NCBI GenBank assembly: GCA_036524115.1
Contig: DATDCY010000075.1
Coordinates: forward strand, 1-16,085
Origin: a bacterium
GTDB lineage: Bacteria > JAUVQV01 > DATDCY01
DNA length: 16,085 nucleotides
Direction: 5' to 3'
Part shown: positions 7,164-13,813 of the stretch, in pieces
How the letters are laid out: the number at the start of each line of letters is the position of its first letter
Position numbering within the stretch: the stretch's first letter is position 1
Notes under the pieces: model-generated
Told to the model about the DNA's origin: nothing
Seen by the model: the letters and a program-made list of their open reading frames with translations, nothing else
The model's database searches: none
Position numbers and translations under genes: made by a program

Positions 7164-7589
7164 TCAGTGGCCTGGAGGGGCGGGCGCCGCAGATCCCCCC
7201 GGAAGGAATCCCGGCTCCTGGACGATCTTCACCGCCGTCACGAAGTATCCCGTCTCGCCGAAGCAGCTCGTCGGGATGCCCACGTGCTGCTCGTAGGTCA
7301 GGGCCACCCGGGCGCCGATCGACTCGTTGATGCGCCGCGCGACCTCGTCGCTGCGGACGGTGAAGGGGAACTTCTCGGCCACCGTGCCGGGCATGGACAC
7401 GAGGGCCATCTCCCCCTCCCAGGTCTTGCAGAGCCACCCCTTCTTCGAGAGCTTCTGGACGTAGCCGGCGCGCTCGCCGGCGGAGAAGCTCCAGGTGAGC
7501 ACGAACCAGACGTAGGCGGCGGACGCCAGGGCGGCGAGTGCGAGGATCGCGGCAAACCACCGCAGCGGACGAAAGCCTCCAGGAGCCAT
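7164..7589 (-). CDS. Conserved hypothetical membrane-anchored protein
   Basis: A 141-residue protein with one N-terminal membrane helix (about residues 12-32, FAAILALAALASAAYVWFVL) and an extracytoplasmic domain of about 95 residues. Its motifs are ERAGYVQKLSKKGWLCKTWEGE, FTVRSDEVARRINES, VALTYEQHVGIPTSCFGET and YFVTAVKIV. I recall similar proteins in many proteobacteria, often given unreliable enzyme names; no activity is established. The two cysteines (in WLCKTW and TSCFGE) probably face the periplasm. The ATG at 7589 follows a strong GAGGAGGG site. It lies 149 bases downstream of the sigma-54 activator gene on the same strand, and a shared transcript is possible. Confidence 0.8.
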   Translation of the reverse strand: MAPGGFRPLRWFAAILALAALASAAYVWFVLTWSFSAGERAGYVQKLSKKGWLCKTWEGEMALVSMPGTVAEKFPFTVRSDEVARRINESIGARVALTYEQHVGIPTSCFGETGYFVTAVKIVQEPGFLPGGSAAPAPPGH

Positions 7590-7738
7590 TCAGTCCCTCC
7601 TCTTCGTCGATGTCGCCTGCCGGCTGCCGGCGTGTCCCGGGGGACGAGCGCCGCGGGTGACTCACCATACCTCCGCGGCGGGCGGTTCTCAAGCCCGCGC
7701 GGCCCAGCGCCCTGCCCCGGGGCACGGCGGGGGAAACC

Positions 7739-9094
7739 CTAGCCCAGGCTCATCGCCTTGAGCTTCTTCCAGAGCGTGACGCGGCTGATGCCCAGGTGCT
7801 TGGCCGCGAGCGTCTTGTTGCCCTTGAACTGCGCGAGCGCGGCGGTGATGCGGCCCCGCTCGTCGCCCTGCTGCACCGCCGGCTCCTGGCCCGGCTGGCC
7901 CTGGAAGAGGTAGTCGGGGAGGTCGGAGAGCTCGACGGTGTCGCCGCTGCAGGTGATGGCCGAGTGCTCGAGGGCGCTGATGAGCTGGCGCACGTTGCCG
8001 GGCCAGCGGTACTGGCACAGGATGTCCATGGCGCGCGCGCTCACGCGGCGGACCTCCTTGTTGTTGACGATCGAGATCTTCTTCAGGAAGTGCGCGGTCA
8101 GCGTCGGGACGTCGTCGGCGCGCTCGCGCAGCGCCGGCGTCCGGACCGGGATGGCGCTGATGCGGTAGAAGAGGTCCTCCCGGAAGCTGCCGGCACGGAT
8201 CAGCCCGGGCAGGTCCCGGTTCGTGGCCGAGATGATCCGCACGTCGACGGGGATCGCCTCGTTCTCCCCCACGCGCTCGACCACCTTCTCCTCGAGGACC
8301 CGGAGCAGCTTCGCCTGCATCAGCGGCGACATGTCGCCGATCTCGTCGAGGAGGATGCTTCCCCCGTCCGCGGCCTCGAACCTCCCGACCCGGTCGCGAA
8401 GTGCGCCGGTGAACGAACCCCTCCGGTGGCCGAAGAGCTCGCTCTCGAGCAGGTTCTCGTTGAGCGCCGAGCAGTTGAGCTTGATGAAAGGCTTCTCCCG
8501 GCGCCGGCCCAGGGCGTGGATGGCGTTCGCGGTCAGGTTCTTGCCCGTGCCGCTCTCGCCGGTGATGAGCACCGGCGCCTCGCTGAGCGCGGCGTTGCGG
8601 ATCTGCTCGTAGAGCCGCTGCATGGGGCTGCTCCACCCCAGCAGCCCCATGAACCAGTACTCCTGGCGCAGCTCCTCCTTGAGCTCCTCGAGCTCCAGCT
8701 CCTTCATGTAGAGCGAGGTCACGTCGGTCATGGTCTCGACCGCGCCGATGATCGCCCCCGTCTCGTCGCGCAGCACGGAGGCGTTCTTGAGCAGGTACAC
8801 CCCCTTGCCGTCCTTGGCCCGGATGCGACAGCGCTTGTTGCAGATCGACCCGGCCTTGAAGAGCTCGCACTTCTTCTGCTTTCCCTCGTCGGTGAGCACC
8901 ACGCAGGTGTCGGAGTCCAGGATCATGCAGGACTTGCCGATCACCTCTTCGCGCGAGAAGCCGCTGATCTCTTCCGCGGCCTTGTTGAAGAACAGTATCT
9001 TCCCGTCCTCGTCGATCACCATCATGCCGTCGCGCATGGTCTCGAAGACGTTGAGGAAGAACCGCGGGTCCTTGGCAAGTGCCTCGATGATCAT
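7739..9094 (-). CDS. Sigma-54-dependent transcriptional activator with cysteine-rich PAS domain
   Basis: A 451-residue enhancer-binding protein. Domains in order: PAS sensor (about 10-130); a coiled linker rich in Glu/Leu (about 130-150); AAA+ domain (about 160-390) with Walker A GESGTGKN (179-186, Asn replacing the usual Glu), the sigma-54 contact loop GSFTGA (226-231, a variant of GAFTGA), Walker B GGSILLDEIGDM and RWPGNVRQL; and a C-terminal Fis-type helix-turn-helix (NKTLAAKHLGISRVTLWKKL). The PAS region has five cysteines, C56, C64, C76, C85 and C89, able to form a disulfide, metal or Fe-S site. There is no phospho-receiver domain, so it senses directly. The ATG at 9094 is preferred over 9100 because GGAG lies 8 bases upstream. 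It is divergent from a sigma-54 promoter and the likely regulator of the sulfur locus. Confidence 0.93.
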   Translation of the reverse strand: MIIEALAKDPRFFLNVFETMRDGMMVIDEDGKILFFNKAAEEISGFSREEVIGKSCMILDSDTCVVLTDEGKQKKCELFKAGSICNKRCRIRAKDGKGVYLLKNASVLRDETGAIIGAVETMTDVTSLYMKELELEELKEELRQEYWFMGLLGWSSPMQRLYEQIRNAALSEAPVLITGESGTGKNLTANAIHALGRRREKPFIKLNCSALNENLLESELFGHRRGSFTGALRDRVGRFEAADGGSILLDEIGDMSPLMQAKLLRVLEEKVVERVGENEAIPVDVRIISATNRDLPGLIRAGSFREDLFYRISAIPVRTPALRERADDVPTLTAHFLKKISIVNNKEVRRVSARAMDILCQYRWPGNVRQLISALEHSAITCSGDTVELSDLPDYLFQGQPGQEPAVQQGDERGRITAALAQFKGNKTLAAKHLGISRVTLWKKLKAMSLG

Positions 9095-9124
9095 GTTCAT
9101 CTCTCCGTTACGTTCATGTGTTAG

Positions 9125-9150
9125 CGTTAATCTACATCTTAACATTAACG
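9125..9150. promoter_or_regulatory. Inverted repeat, candidate activator-binding site
   Basis: CGTTAAT (9125-9131) and ATTAACG (9144-9150) are exact inverted arms separated by 12 bases. The site lies about 95 bases upstream of the sigma-54 promoter, the usual distance for an enhancer site. It also overlaps the -10 and spacer of the divergent regulator promoter, so binding could repress the regulator gene. A further AACGTTATT lies at 9161-9169. Confidence 0.55.
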
Positions 9151-9157
9151 ACGTCAA
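9129..9157 (-). promoter_or_regulatory. Sigma-70-type promoter for the activator gene
   Basis: On the minus strand TTGACG (9157-9152), 17 bases, then TAGATT (9134-9129). Five of six and four of six positions match the consensus. The predicted start leaves a leader of about 25-30 bases before ATG 9094. Confidence 0.5.
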
Positions 9158-9181
9158 CAGAACGTTATTACAACTCATAAT

Positions 9182-9199
9182 ATACTGATAATACTGATA
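9182..9199. repeat. Tandem 9-bp duplication ATACTGATA x2
   Basis: Two perfect adjacent copies of ATACTGATA lie 20 bases upstream of the -24 element of the sigma-54 promoter, in AT-rich DNA. It may help bending between the enhancer and the promoter; I do not see a good IHF consensus. Confidence 0.6.
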
Positions 9200-9218
9200 T
9201 TTGATGTTACATACAATT

Positions 9219-9235
9219 TGGCACGGCACTTGCTA
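9219..9235 (+). promoter_or_regulatory. Sigma-54 (-24/-12) promoter of the USP-transporter operon
   Basis: TGGCAC-GGCAC-TTGCTA matches the sigma-54 consensus TGGCAC-N5-TTGCW at every defined position, with correct GG to GC spacing. Transcription should begin near 9245, about 60 bases before the first universal stress protein ATG. The sigma-54 activator gene is divergent from it. Confidence 0.92.
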
Positions 9236-9305
9236 CAGTCAGATTACGTGATTGGATTGAACGATTTTGGAGCAACCTGGCGAGACCGGAGGGAGTGAAG
9301 GCGGA

Positions 9306-9866
9306 ATGAAAGTGTTAATAGCGGTTGACGGTACCCGTGCCACCCAGGCCGTCCTTTCGACCTATGCGCACCTGCTGCGGCGCCCGGACGAGGTGGTCCT
9401 TCTTCACGTGCAGCGCCTCGAGGGCGACACCGCCATGATCGACATGCTTGGCGACGCCGAGCTGGCCACCCTCAAGGGCGCGCTCGCCGGCACGGAGCAC
9501 CAGCGGGCCCTGGACGAGCGTGCCGCCAGGATCCTCGAGCACTACGGCTCCCGTCTGGCGGCGCCGGGCACCGCGGTGCGGGGTCTCGTGCGCGCCGGCC
9601 GCCCGGCCGACGAGATCCTGGCCGTGGCGTCCGAGGAGAAGGCGGACCTCGTCATCCTGGGCGCCAGCCGGAAGAACCGCCTGGACCGCCTGATCACCGG
9701 CAGCGTGGCCGCCGAGGTCGAAGAGCTGGCGGGCGTCCCGGTCATGCGCGCGCGCCGGGTGGTCGTCTGCGAGGAACCCTACAGCTGGAGCGACGCGCGC
9801 GCCGCGATCGCGGTCTGCTCCTGCGTCGCGCTCGGACTCTTTCTGCTGCGGTTCGTCGTCCCCTAG
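9306..9866 (+). CDS. Universal stress protein with C-terminal membrane tail
   Basis: A 186-residue UspA-family protein, first gene of the sigma-54 operon. The fold is clear: MKVLIAVDGTR (first strand and nucleotide contact), EVVLLHVQRLEG, then RPADEILAVASEEKADLVILGAS and RLITGSVAAEV. The ATP-binding G-x2-G-x9-G(S/T) motif is degenerate: GASRKNRLDRLITGS has Arg in place of the second Gly. After the Usp fold there is an extra tail, about residues 165-184 (AAIAVCSCVALGLFLLRFVV), which is hydrophobic enough to span a membrane, with two cysteines. The two sister genes lack such a tail. The ATG at 9306 is chosen over an upstream TTG at 9267 because family alignment starts at MKVLIAVDG. Confidence 0.9.
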   Translation: MKVLIAVDGTRATQAVLSTYAHLLRRPDEVVLLHVQRLEGDTAMIDMLGDAELATLKGALAGTEHQRALDERAARILEHYGSRLAAPGTAVRGLVRAGRPADEILAVASEEKADLVILGASRKNRLDRLITGSVAAEVEELAGVPVMRARRVVVCEEPYSWSDARAAIAVCSCVALGLFLLRFVVP

Positions 9867-9925
9867 GGACCGCGGGCACGCAGGCACGACAACGATTGGC
9901 AAACGCAAGGGAGGAAACGGGAACC

Positions 9926-10453
9926 ATGAAGAAGATCCTGGTGGCAGTGGACGAAAGCAAGGGCTCGAGCGGCGTGCTCACCATCTTCCGCAATCTGGTG
10001 CGGCCGCCCGAGGAAGTGATCCTGCTCTATGTGCAGCGCCTCGAGGGCCGGTCGCTGATGATCGACATGCTCGGGGAGGCGGAGCTCGCGACCCTGCGCG
10101 AGGCGCTGGAGGGGACCGAGCACAAGGACGCCCTCGACCGCAGGGCGGAGCGGGTCCTGGCGCACTACAAGAGGGAGTTCGAGACCCGCGGGCTCTTCCG
10201 GATCAAGACCGTCTGCCGCGAGGGCATCCCGGCGGAGCAGATCCTCAAGGTGGCCGCCGAGGAGGGCGCGGATCTCATCATCGCCGGGAGCAACGGCACG
10301 CAGGGGCTCGACCGGCTCATCAGCGGGAGCGTCAGCCGCGAGCTGCAGCTGAACGCCTCGATCCCCGTGGTCGTGGTCAACGGCGCGGCGGGGTCGGCGG
10401 AGGCGCAGGCCGAGGGCGGCCTCAAGTCGCTGGTCCTGAACGAGCAGTGCTGA
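9926..10453 (+). CDS. Universal stress protein (second paralogue)
   Basis: A 175-residue UspA-family protein. It shares long identical stretches with the preceding protein (VQRLEG, MIDMLG, AELATL), so the genes arose by tandem duplication. The ATP-binding motif is intact: GSNGTQGLDRLISGS follows G-x2-G-x9-G-S, so it should bind ATP and form the usual dimer. The start at ATG 9926 follows GGGAGG at about 10 bases; an upstream TTG in the same frame adds residues not shared by the family. It ends 38 bases before the third paralogue. Its role is probably stress or energy sensing linked to the sulfur genes, an inference from position. Confidence 0.92.
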   Translation: MKKILVAVDESKGSSGVLTIFRNLVRPPEEVILLYVQRLEGRSLMIDMLGEAELATLREALEGTEHKDALDRRAERVLAHYKREFETRGLFRIKTVCREGIPAEQILKVAAEEGADLIIAGSNGTQGLDRLISGSVSRELQLNASIPVVVVNGAAGSAEAQAEGGLKSLVLNEQC

Positions 10454-10491
10454 CCCCCGGGCGAACCCGGGAGGAAGAAGGGAGCGTGGCG

Positions 10492-11004
10492 ATGAAGCGG
10501 ATACTGATCCCGGTCGACGGCAGCCGCGGGACCCGCGACATCTTCGCCGTGTGCGGGAGCATCGTGCGGCCGGCGGAGGAAGTGATCCTCCTGCACGTCG
10601 AGCAGCTGGGGGGGAAGACCCTGATGCTCGAGATGCTGGGCGAGGCCGAGATGGCGACCCTGCGGGAGGCGATCCAGGACACGCCGTTCAAGGAGCGGCT
10701 CGACGAGCGGACCGGCGCCATCCTCGCGTTCTGCCGCTCGAAGCTCGAGGCGCTCGGCGTGCGGAACGTCCGGACGATGGTCCGCGAGGGCGCGCCGGCG
10801 GAGGAGATCCTGAAGGTGGCGGCGGAAAGGCAGGTGGACCTCATCGTGCTCGGCAGCAACGGCGGCACGGCCATGGACCAGCTGATTTCCGGCTCGGTGA
10901 CGAAGGAGGTCGAGCGCGGGGCGCGCGTCCCGGTGCTCGTCGTGACGAACAGCGGCGGCGGGGAGGCCGCCCTGGCCTGGAGGGAGGCGTATGCTGCACG
11001 GTAG
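10492..11004 (+). CDS. Universal stress protein (third paralogue)
   Basis: A 170-residue UspA-family protein starting MKRILIPVDGSRGTRDIF, with LHVEQLGGKTLMLEMLGEAEMATLREA matching its two neighbours. The ATP-binding motif GSNGGTAMDQLISGS is intact (G-x2-G-x9-G-S). The ATG at 10492 has GGGAG 7 bases upstream. Its last 14 bases overlap the start of the YeeE/YedE transporter gene, so the two are translationally coupled, which links the stress proteins directly to the transporter. Confidence 0.92.
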   Translation: MKRILIPVDGSRGTRDIFAVCGSIVRPAEEVILLHVEQLGGKTLMLEMLGEAEMATLREAIQDTPFKERLDERTGAILAFCRSKLEALGVRNVRTMVREGAPAEEILKVAAERQVDLIVLGSNGGTAMDQLISGSVTKEVERGARVPVLVVTNSGGGEAALAWREAYAAR

Positions 11005-12094
11005 TTTTCTATCGGTGCTCACCGCGGTCGTGATGGGCGGGGCCCTCGGCTTCGTCATGCAGCGCGGCCGCTTCTGCCTGAACACGGCGTTCCGCGACGT
11101 CATCTTCATCAAGGACTACACCATGTTCCGGGCCTACCTGCTCGCGGTCGTCGTGGCGATCATCGGGGCCAACTTCCTGGAGCAGATGGGGTGGCTCGCG
11201 GGCTACAGCGCCCAGGCCCAGCAGGTGGTGTCCTACACGCTCCTGCGCCAGAACTTCGTCCCGGTGGCGAACATCGCCGGCGGCTTCCTCTTCGGGCTGG
11301 GGATCGTGCTGGCCGGCGGGTGCGCCAGCGGCATCGTCTACCGCCTCGGCGAGGGGCAGGTCTCGGCCCTGATCGCCACGTTCGGCTTCTTCTTCGGGAT
11401 CGTGATGACGCAGACCGGGATGATCAGCCCGGCGCAGAAGTTCCTCTCCGGCCTCACGATGCCGATCGGCGGCGTCACGAACCCGGCCATCTGGGACCTC
11501 TTCGGCGGGAGTCCCACGGCGAAGTGGGCGACGATCGCGGTCTTCTGCGCGGCGGTGCTGGTCTTCGTCTTCATGGGCAAGCCCACCTTCGGCAAGAGCG
11601 GCAAGGGCTACAGCTGGGGGCTGACCGGCCTGCTGCTCGGGCTGCTCACCGCCGGCGCCTGGTGGGTCTCCTCCAGGTTCGGCGGGATGCCGCGCGGCCT
11701 CGCGATCACCACGCCGCTGCGGGAGGCCTTCTCCTCCCTGCTCTTCAACCACTCCTACTCGCCCTTCCCGGAGTTCAGCTTCTTCGGCATCTTCAACGGG
11801 ACCTGGGGCGTGCCCTTCATCTTCGCGGTGCCCCTTGGGGCGTACCTGAGCGCCGTCAGCCTCAAGGAGTTCAAGTGGAAGACCCCGCCGGCCAAGGAGG
11901 CGCTGACCGTCTTCTTCGGCAGCATCCTCATGGGCATCGGCGCCGTCATCGCCGGAGGCTGCAACCTCGGGCACGGCGTGACCGGGATGTCGACGATGGC
12001 GGTCTCCAGCCTCGTGGCCATCAGCGCGATCATCCTCGGCAACTGGACCATGGTCTACTTCAAGTTCATCAAGCCCATGGAGGACATGGACTAG
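10991..12094 (+). CDS. YeeE/YedE (TsuA-like) sulfur-compound transporter, short form
   Basis: A 367-residue inner-membrane protein with about nine or ten hydrophobic helices. It carries the family's cysteine motifs: RGRFCLNTAFRD (C29), LAGGCASGIVYRLGEG (C111) and IAGGCNLGHGVTG (C324). In the TsuA thiosulfate transporter the equivalent cysteines line the path and hand on the substrate by transient S-H-S contacts; other members are tied to selenium or other sulfur species. The substrate here is therefore a small sulfur (less likely selenium) compound, with thiosulfate the best guess. A GGAGGG site precedes ATG 10991, which lies inside the end of the third stress protein gene. It is the last gene of the first sigma-54 transcript. 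Confidence 0.92.
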   Translation: MLHGSFLSVLTAVVMGGALGFVMQRGRFCLNTAFRDVIFIKDYTMFRAYLLAVVVAIIGANFLEQMGWLAGYSAQAQQVVSYTLLRQNFVPVANIAGGFLFGLGIVLAGGCASGIVYRLGEGQVSALIATFGFFFGIVMTQTGMISPAQKFLSGLTMPIGGVTNPAIWDLFGGSPTAKWATIAVFCAAVLVFVFMGKPTFGKSGKGYSWGLTGLLLGLLTAGAWWVSSRFGGMPRGLAITTPLREAFSSLLFNHSYSPFPEFSFFGIFNGTWGVPFIFAVPLGAYLSAVSLKEFKWKTPPAKEALTVFFGSILMGIGAVIAGGCNLGHGVTGMSTMAVSSLVAISAIILGNWTMVYFKFIKPMEDMD

Positions 12095-12167
12095 CTCGTC
12101 CTGCGGCCGGTCGCCTCCGCCCGTCCTGGCGCGGCGGCGGCCGGCCCTTTCCGCCTCTCGCTTCCGC

Positions 12168-12185
12168 CGCGGTGGTCCCACCGCG
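12168..12185 (+). terminator. Possible terminator hairpin after the first YeeE/YedE gene
   Basis: CGCGGTG and CACCGCG form a perfect 7-bp stem with a 4-base loop (GTCC). A T-rich tract (TTTCTTTTCTTTGG) starts only 17 bases later, so this is a weak intrinsic terminator at best. Confidence 0.3.
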
Positions 12186-12301
12186 CCTCCCTCCGTACCT
12201 GATTTCTTTTCTTTGGATTTGACAAAGCCCGGAACTCCCGCTAAGCAGGGAGTACCGGCGGCGCGCCGGCGTCGGACCGCCGGCCCGGGCGCCACGTGGC
12301 A

Positions 12302-12318
12302 GGGCATGTGTCTTGCTT
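12302..12318 (+). promoter_or_regulatory. Second sigma-54 promoter, upstream of the rhodanese gene
   Basis: GGGCAT-GTGTC-TTGCTT fits TGGCAC-N5-TTGCW with the invariant GG and GC at the right spacing and two mismatches in the -24 element. The -12 half is like that of the first promoter (CTTGCT). The orientation and position fit transcription of 12449-13780. Confidence 0.65.
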
Positions 12319-12448
12319 AGGTTGCTGAGGCGTGGCATGGAGGAGCCACTCACGACGAGCGACGGGAGTGCAGGGAACGCAGCGAGAACGGTTGGACTGT
12401 CTTGAGCCCGACCTGCTGGGCGGGATCGGGCCGGAAGGGAGAACGCTC

Positions 12449-12946
12449 ATGAAGAAGGCATCGGCAACACTGTTCGCTCTGGTCTTCGCTTTGCTGCTCC
12501 CGTGCGGAGCCCGGGCCGCCGGCGACGACCTGATCAAGCGCATGAACGAGATCCTCCAGAAGGCGCCCGCCGAGGGCGAGTTCCAGATCAAGGCGGCGGA
12601 CCTCGCGAAGATGATCTCCGAGAAGAAGAACGACTTCCTCGTCGTCGACGTCCGGATCGCCCCCCCCGCCGGTCCCGGCCAGCAGGGCGGGAAGATCCCG
12701 GGCTCGATCTGGATCCCGGTCGACCAGATCCTCAAGGACGAGAACATCAAGAAGCTCCCCAAGGACAAGAAGATCGTCCTGGTCTGCGTCACGGGGCAGA
12801 CGACGGCGCTCCCCATCCTCCCGCTGCGCGCGCTCGGCTACAACGTCGTGTCGCTCAAGTACGGCATGAGCTCCTGGGCCAAGGGGTACTTCGGCGGCCA
12901 GTTCATGCAGAAGGCCCTCGGGGAGGCGAACTACCCCGTCGAGTGA
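12449..12946 (+). CDS. Periplasmic rhodanese-like sulfurtransferase
   Basis: A 165-residue protein with a Sec signal peptide (MKKASATLFALVFALLLPCG, cleavage after ARA) followed by one rhodanese domain. Visible elements are AADLAKMISEKKNDFLVVDVR (the CH2-A side), GKIPGSIWIPVDQI and the active-site loop IVLVCVTGQTT with catalytic C113, then ALPILPLRALGYNVVSLKYGMSSWAKG. The loop CVTGQT replaces the usual Arg-rich CRxGxR, so the preferred donor may differ from thiosulfate/cyanide rhodanese. It would form a persulfide in the periplasm, handing sulfane sulfur to or from the YeeE/YedE proteins (inference). ATG 12449 follows GGAAGGGAG; a longer frame from about 12332 would bury the signal peptide. 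Confidence 0.9.
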   Translation: MKKASATLFALVFALLLPCGARAAGDDLIKRMNEILQKAPAEGEFQIKAADLAKMISEKKNDFLVVDVRIAPPAGPGQQGGKIPGSIWIPVDQILKDENIKKLPKDKKIVLVCVTGQTTALPILPLRALGYNVVSLKYGMSSWAKGYFGGQFMQKALGEANYPVE

Positions 12947-12998
12947 GGCGCCCGCCGAAGCGGGCCGACGGCGGCTGACACACGAGGAGGAGACGGGC

Positions 12999-13271
12999 AT
13001 GCAGAAGAAGATCGCGATCCTGGTCCGCGACCGGCAGAGCGAGGCGTTGCGCATGTCGGCGGGGATGATCCTGGCCGACGACGCGGTGAGCGTCTTCGTG
13101 CTCGACCGCAAGGTGGAGGCGACGCCGGAGAACGCGGCGAACATCGAGCTGCTCAAGGACATGGACCAGCACGTCTACACCAACACCCCCGAGAACCCGG
13201 AGCTGGAGCTGCTGAGCAACGCGGCGATCGCCGAGCTGCTGGCGCAGCACGACAACATCATCCCGTACTAG
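12999..13271 (+). CDS. Small DsrE-superfamily-like protein without cysteine
   Basis: A 90-residue cytoplasmic protein: KKIAILVRDRQSEALRMSAG, ILADDAVSVFVLDRKV and a C-terminal SNAAIAELLAQHDNIIPY. This alternation of strands and helices with the final strand ending in a hydrophobic-aromatic pair fits the DsrE/TusD superfamily of sulfur-relay subunits. It contains no cysteine at all, so it cannot carry a persulfide and would be a structural or regulatory subunit. A strong GGAGGAG site precedes ATG 12999. It is the first of three consecutive small genes of this type, 52 bases after the rhodanese. Confidence 0.75.
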   Translation: MQKKIAILVRDRQSEALRMSAGMILADDAVSVFVLDRKVEATPENAANIELLKDMDQHVYTNTPENPELELLSNAAIAELLAQHDNIIPY

Positions 13272-13298
13272 CCGCCGGGCGCGGAAGGAGGAACGGCG

Positions 13299-13466
13299 TT
13301 GAAGATACTCCACCTGATCAAGAAGGACCTCTCCCCCACCGAGCGCGCCATCGTGGACGCGCACCGGGCCGCCCACGACACGACGGTGATCGACCTGCGC
13401 ACCGACCGGGACTACGCGGCGATCGTCACCCGCATCTTCGCCGCGGACCGCGTCATCAGCTGGTAG
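13299..13466 (+). CDS. 55-residue TTG-start protein, possible DsrH/TusB-like subunit
   Basis: A short gene that is easily missed. It starts with TTG at 13299, seven bases after a perfect AAGGAGG (13285-13291), and reads KILHLIKKDLSPTERAIVDA, then HRAAHDTTVIDLRTDRDYA and AIVTRIFAADRVISW. The opening ILHLIKKDLSPTER resembles DsrH/TusB proteins (LHxVxKSPxE), and the ending DRVISW is like the last strand of DsrE-type folds, but it is about 40 residues shorter than TusB and has no cysteine. It sits 27 bases after one DsrE-like gene and 11 bases before the next. The coding call is well supported by codon use, ribosome site and spacing; the family call is tentative. Confidence 0.72.
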   Translation: MKILHLIKKDLSPTERAIVDAHRAAHDTTVIDLRTDRDYAAIVTRIFAADRVISW

Positions 13467-13477
13467 GGGGAAGGGAC

Positions 13478-13780
13478 ATGAAGCTCGGCATCTTCGTCAA
13501 CACGAACACGCAGCTGGCCGCGGTGCTCGGCATCACGGACGCCGCGCTGGCGCAGGGGCACACGGTCGACATCTTCGCGATGGACGACGGCACCCGGCTG
13601 CTCTCCGATCCCGCGTTCGCGGCGGTCAGCGGCAAGACGGGCGTCACCATGGCGTTCTGCGACCACAGCGCCCAGCACCTCGGGACCAAGCCGGCGTCGC
13701 TGCCCGGATCCATATCCTGCGGCAGCCAGTTCGAGAACGCGACGATGAACCACGAGGTGGACCGCCTCATCGTCCTCTAG
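13478..13780 (+). CDS. DsrE/DsrF-like sulfur-relay protein
   Basis: A 100-residue protein: KLGIFVNTNTQLAAVLGITDAALAQGHTVDIFAMDDG, then MAFCDHSAQHLG and a final SISCGSQFENATMNHEVDRLIVL. The order of a Rossmann-like strand, GHTVDIFAMDDG, a Cys-containing segment and the closing GSQ...DRLIVL is characteristic of the DsrE/DsrF/TusD family. Cysteines C61 and C81 are candidates for persulfide carriage; of the three small proteins only this one has cysteine, so it is the likely catalytic subunit. ATG 13478 follows GGGGGAAGGGA, 11 bases after the stop of the 55-residue gene. It is the last gene of the second sigma-54 transcript. Confidence 0.82.
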   Translation: MKLGIFVNTNTQLAAVLGITDAALAQGHTVDIFAMDDGTRLLSDPAFAAVSGKTGVTMAFCDHSAQHLGTKPASLPGSISCGSQFENATMNHEVDRLIVL

Positions 13781-13813
13781 GGGAGGGAGACTGAACGCGG
13801 ACGTTAACCCGTC

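Larger units (their letters stand above)
12095..12448. other. 354-bp intergenic region with hairpins and a second sigma-54 promoter
   Basis: No gene is supported. From left to right it holds GC-rich dyads after the transporter stop (12109-12147), a perfect hairpin (12168-12185) followed by a T-rich tract around 12201-12220, another GC-rich dyad near 12253-12290, and the sigma-54 promoter at 12302-12318. That promoter leaves a leader of about 120 bases before the rhodanese ATG. Confidence 0.6.

Noticed and set aside
12219-12247. TTGACA-N17-TAAGCA as a sigma-70 promoter for the rhodanese
   Set aside because: The -35 is perfect but the -10 matches the consensus at only two positions, and a better-fitting sigma-54 element lies downstream. 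It may be a weak secondary start.
12333-12349. TGGCAT-GGAGG-AGCCAC as another sigma-54 element
   Set aside because: It resembles the -24 half of the third promoter but lacks the TTGC -12 half.
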